A stretch of 64,000 nucleotides of DNA from Cytobacillus sp. FSL H8-0458 (GTDB taxonomy: Bacteria; Bacillota; Bacilli; Bacillales; Cytobacillaceae). Below, in pieces: positions 61,818 through 64,000 of this stretch. Position numbers and translations under genes: made by a program. The DNA is taken from assembly GCF_038002165.1 (NCBI RefSeq), contig NZ_JBBOBR010000001.1, positions 3,162,001 to 3,226,000 on the forward strand, given 5' to 3'. Position 1 is the stretch's first letter; the number at the start of each line of letters is the position of its first letter. Below the pieces are notes generated by a model. The model was not told the origin of the DNA. It ran no database searches and saw only the letters and a list, made by a program, of their open reading frames with translations.

Positions 61818-62639
61818 TTATCTTGGCCTTTCTGAAACAACAAACCCGAATGTCACATGATCCTGAATCGGAATCCAGGCACCTATTCCCTGTGAAGTGA
61901 CATTTTTAATGACGATCATTTTTTTGCTGCCTTTCAGCATCAAATACACTTCTCCATACGTGACTTTCCCCTTTTCATTGATGGCAGGAGCATAGCCGTA
62001 TAGATAGCCTAATCTTTTAGGCGGAATATTATAGATATGATCCTTTTTGGTGCCTGCGCCTATAATTGTTTCAAAAGCAAGAGGCAAACCTGATTTCTCC
62101 ATGGCCTTGAGGAGCATCATCTTTTTAACATCCTCGGCATTGGGAACCTTGGCAGTAAGTCCCCCGCGGACAACCTTCTGGGCTTCCTGCACATAATGAA
62201 TCTGGTAAGGCGCCTTGCCGCCCCGGTTATCGAAATAATTCGTGTTTATCCGCTGATATTCCCAATTTGGGGAGGTTTCGGCAGACTCATAATTTAACGG
62301 CCACTGACCGAGATAGACGATCGCTCTATAGCCAAGCGCGAACGGAGTGCTGCTGACAGAGGTTTCATTCAGCATCCGGATGAGATCCGGATTTTCGATC
62401 GTAACCTTCGATGAATCAATGAGCTGCTGGGTTAATTCGCTCGGCTGCAGCGTCGGCATATCCTGCGCAGGGTTCGGATACGTATTTTCCTTCGTTACAT
62501 TCAGCACCGAATTAGGGATAGTGATTGCTTTCGGCGGCTGTTTTGCCGGCTTCTCAGACCCTTTCTGCGCTTCTGCGGCCGGATGGAATGACAGCAATAG
62601 TATAAGACCTAAAAAAAGAATGCTTACGTATTTTTTCAT
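61818..62639 (-). CDS. yfkD: YfkD family exported protein
   Basis: This protein of 273 residues has a signal peptide (MKKYVSILFLGLILLLSFHPAAEAQ) and a basic Pro/Lys linker (KPAKQPPKAITIPNSV). The body matches the Bacillus YfkD family: YRAIVYLGQWPLNYESAETSPNWEYQRIN and NIPPKRLGYLYGYAPAINEKGKV. In Bacillus subtilis it is in the same neighbourhood as yfkA and yfkE. Its function is unknown; secretion or surface attachment is expected from the signal peptide. Confidence 0.86.
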   Translation of the reverse strand: MKKYVSILFLGLILLLSFHPAAEAQKGSEKPAKQPPKAITIPNSVLNVTKENTYPNPAQDMPTLQPSELTQQLIDSSKVTIENPDLIRMLNETSVSSTPFALGYRAIVYLGQWPLNYESAETSPNWEYQRINTNYFDNRGGKAPYQIHYVQEAQKVVRGGLTAKVPNAEDVKKMMLLKAMEKSGLPLAFETIIGAGTKKDHIYNIPPKRLGYLYGYAPAINEKGKVTYGEVYLMLKGSKKMIVIKNVTSQGIGAWIPIQDHVTFGFVVSERPR

Positions 62640-62774
62640 GGTGTCTTTCTCCTTTCAAGTCACAATCTTTTTAGGTTGATATTAGTTTTTTCGGAGAAAG
62701 GGGATATTATCCCTCCCATGCAAAATAAGCTTTGTTTCGATTATTTTGTAACAAAATTGTAAAAATCAGAATAT

Positions 62775-62803
62775 TTACAAATATCAAATAAAGGTTTATA
62801 ATG
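62775..62803 (+). promoter_or_regulatory. Near-consensus sigma-A promoter
   Basis: TTTACA (62775-62780) and TATAAT (62798-62803) are 17 bases apart. It points into a 200-base stretch with two micro-ORFs that ends at a strong terminator. Confidence 0.7.
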
Positions 62804-62873
62804 AGATTACTAAATTAAAGGAGGGCAGTGGAAATCAACCCCACTATTATGTAAAAGGAGGAGAATCGTTTTT

Positions 62874-62930
62874 TTGTTAAGTCATCTGCAAGTCAGGTTA
62901 ATGATCAAAAATCAGCATGAAGGTTGGTGA
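62874..62930 (+). CDS. Micro-ORF 1 (18 aa) in the pre-cax transcript
   Basis: A TTG start lies about 9-10 bases after AAAAGGAGGAG. It reads MLSHLQVRLMIKNQHEGW and ends TGA, three bases before the next start. It could be a leader peptide. Coding is not proven. Confidence 0.35.
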   Translation: MLSHLQVRLMIKNQHEGW

Positions 62931-62933
62931 TCA

Positions 62934-63011
62934 ATGACAGAAAGCGAACAGAACCATTCTCTGAAAAAACATAATCCTTTAAAAAAAGTACTTAAATACC
63001 CATATAAATAA
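62934..63011 (+). CDS. Micro-ORF 2 (25 aa) in the pre-cax transcript
   Basis: An ATG lies shortly after AAGGTTGGTG, three bases beyond the stop of micro-ORF 1. The peptide MTESEQNHSLKKHNPLKKVL then KYPYK is strongly basic. A terminator hairpin begins at its stop codon. No family is recognised. Confidence 0.4.
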   Translation: MTESEQNHSLKKHNPLKKVLKYPYK

Positions 63012-63050
63012 CCGGCCCTGAGATTTTTCAGAGCCGGTTTTCTGTTTGTT
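63010..63050 (+). terminator. Strong terminator closing the micro-ORF transcript
   Basis: AACCGGC-CTGA pairs with TCAG-GCCGGTT, then TTCTGTTTGTT. It is directly adjacent to the convergent cax stop. Confidence 0.8.
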
Positions 63051-64000
63051 ATAAAAGATAAAATCCGATTCCCATGATTACGTAAGCTGCCAGGAGAGTG
63101 GCTCCTTCAAACCAGTTGGTTTCCCCGTCATTGCCAATGACAATCATCAGCAGGACGGCCGTCACCATGGCAATCAGCTCAGGTAATGTAAAAACAAGCG
63201 GCATGGCTGTTGGGAAAAGCAGCGAAAGCAGTACAAGGACTGGCGCTACGAACATCGCAACCTGAAGTGTGGAACCAACGGCAATTTCAACAGCAATGTC
63301 CATTTTATTTTTATAAGCCATAATGATGGCAGAAGCATGCTCTGCCGCATTTCCGACGATGGCTACTATCACTACCCCAATAAACAGCTCTGTCCAGCCA
63401 AACGCTTCCCCGACTGTTTCGAAGGTGTGCACCAGATTCTCTGATACATAGGCAACGGCAATAGTCGAAATGGCAAGCACCGCAATGGCCTTCCCTTTGC
63501 TCCATTCCGGGGTTTCCTCCTCATGAGAGCTTTTGCTCTCCTCTTTTGATTGATAGACGCCCCGGTGGGTGACCAATTTGAAGAACAAAGCTGCTAAATA
63601 CAGAGCGATTAAAATGACAGAAATGCCGATGCTGAACGTAATCGTTTCAGCTTCATCCATGGTCATGGAAAAAACCTCAGGGATTACAAAAGCCACAATC
63701 ACCGCAAACATCAGAAGTCCTGAATTGTGGCGTGCATCAAAGACATTAAAGGACTGGGTCTTGAATTTTACTCCCCCAACGAAAAATGATAGTCCTGCCA
63801 CTAAAAGTAAATTCCCCAATACGGATCCTGTAAGTGATGCAAGCACAACACTGATCAGGCCGGCCTTTAAAGCAAAAATAGATATAATCAGTTCAACCGC
63901 ATTTCCAAAAGTAGCATTCAGTAATCCGCCAATTCGGGGACCCGCTACTACGGCCAGGCTTTCTGTCGCCCTTCCCATATAGCTGGCCAATGCGATAATC
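63049..64000 (-). CDS. cax: Calcium/proton antiporter (CAX), 5' end outside window
   Basis: This membrane antiporter of the Ca2+:cation family exports calcium in exchange for protons. About 317 residues are visible, and the frame is open to the window edge (IIALASYMGRATESL), so the first 30-40 residues are missing. The two alpha-repeats are present: GNAVELIISIFALKAGL with the ion-binding Glu, and GNAAEHASAIIMAYKNKMDIAVEIAVGSTLQV. An acidic loop (SKEESKSSHEEETPEW) separates the halves. It corresponds to yfkE in Bacillus subtilis. Confidence 0.92.
   Translation of the reverse strand, partial: IIALASYMGRATESLAVVAGPRIGGLLNATFGNAVELIISIFALKAGLISVVLASLTGSVLGNLLLVAGLSFFVGGVKFKTQSFNVFDARHNSGLLMFAVIVAFVIPEVFSMTMDEAETITFSIGISVILIALYLAALFFKLVTHRGVYQSKEESKSSHEEETPEWSKGKAIAVLAISTIAVAYVSENLVHTFETVGEAFGWTELFIGVVIVAIVGNAAEHASAIIMAYKNKMDIAVEIAVGSTLQVAMFVAPVLVLLSLLFPTAMPLVFTLPELIAMVTAVLLMIVIGNDGETNWFEGATLLAAYVIMGIGFYLL

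Overview
The window is a chromosomal segment of a low-G+C, endospore-forming member of the Bacillaceae (Bacillus/Cytobacillus/Mesobacillus type). The evidence is Gram-positive ribosome-binding sites, frequent TTG starts, and a typical Bacillus gene set: coproporphyrinogen oxidase cgoX/hemY, pdaA, an rlmCD-type methyltransferase, yfkAB, yfkD, a yfkE/cax antiporter, SE1561- and DUF1540-type small proteins, and Bacillaceae intergenic repeats. No rRNA, tRNA or CRISPR array was seen.

Region 1 (1-16.9 kb) is a catabolic and uptake locus. A plus-strand run encodes two permeases and two ATPases of a peptide/nickel-type ABC importer, then a one-TM histidine kinase, an AraC-type response regulator and a sodium:solute symporter. 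It converges on a shared terminator with a minus-strand run: two TRZ/ATZ-type amidohydrolases, a solute-binding lipoprotein, a cytosine-deaminase-like enzyme, allantoinase, allantoate amidohydrolase, ureidoglycine aminohydrolase and a cupin. The likely job is uptake, deamination and ring opening of a purine- or ureide-like nitrogen source.

Region 2 (17-22 kb) holds a DUF488 protein, small unknown proteins, a ureohydrolase-transporter pair with a divergent Lrp/AsnC regulator, and a DUF402 remnant. Region 3 (22.2-26.6 kb) is a decay zone: an intact IS110-family element, a frameshifted nucleotidyltransferase, a shortened metalloprotease and a DinB remnant.

Region 4 (26.7-38.2 kb) is mostly housekeeping: cgoX, an NTN hydrolase, DUF1835, glutathione peroxidase with an OhrR-like regulator, an AAA ATPase, an SPL-like radical SAM protein, SelO, DUF1540, a lipoprotein and Dus.

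Region 5 (38.2-51.75 kb) is an AT-rich accessory and defence island between dus and rlmCD. It carries a DUF4411 PIN toxin with an ImmA/IrrE partner, a roughly 0.8-kb gene-free G+C-richer stretch that looks like a large structured RNA, a HEPN-like protein, a two-gene CBASS-like operon (SMODS nucleotidyltransferase with AGS-C sensor plus a SLATT-like membrane effector), a second identical and inverted IS110 copy, and a cassette of three large serine recombinases with four small ORFs. The last recombinase abuts the 3' end of rlmCD.

Region 6 (51.8-64 kb) is conserved core: rlmCD, alkA-type glycosylase, pdaA, class I fumarase, SE1561 protein, DUF421, ggt, a YtxH-like protein, yfkAB, yfkD and cax (cut by the window end). 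It contains a 21-bp tandem array encoding a heptapeptide-repeat microprotein and a tiny transcription unit before cax.

The strongest new observations are: (a) both IS110 copies sit in the same small palindromic repeat, and their upstream non-coding RNA shows readable target and donor guides; (b) joining the IS110 ends would create a consensus promoter; (c) the candidate large ncRNA; (d) the 21-bp heptapeptide array; and (e) the serine-recombinase cassette with its perfect 28-bp palindrome.
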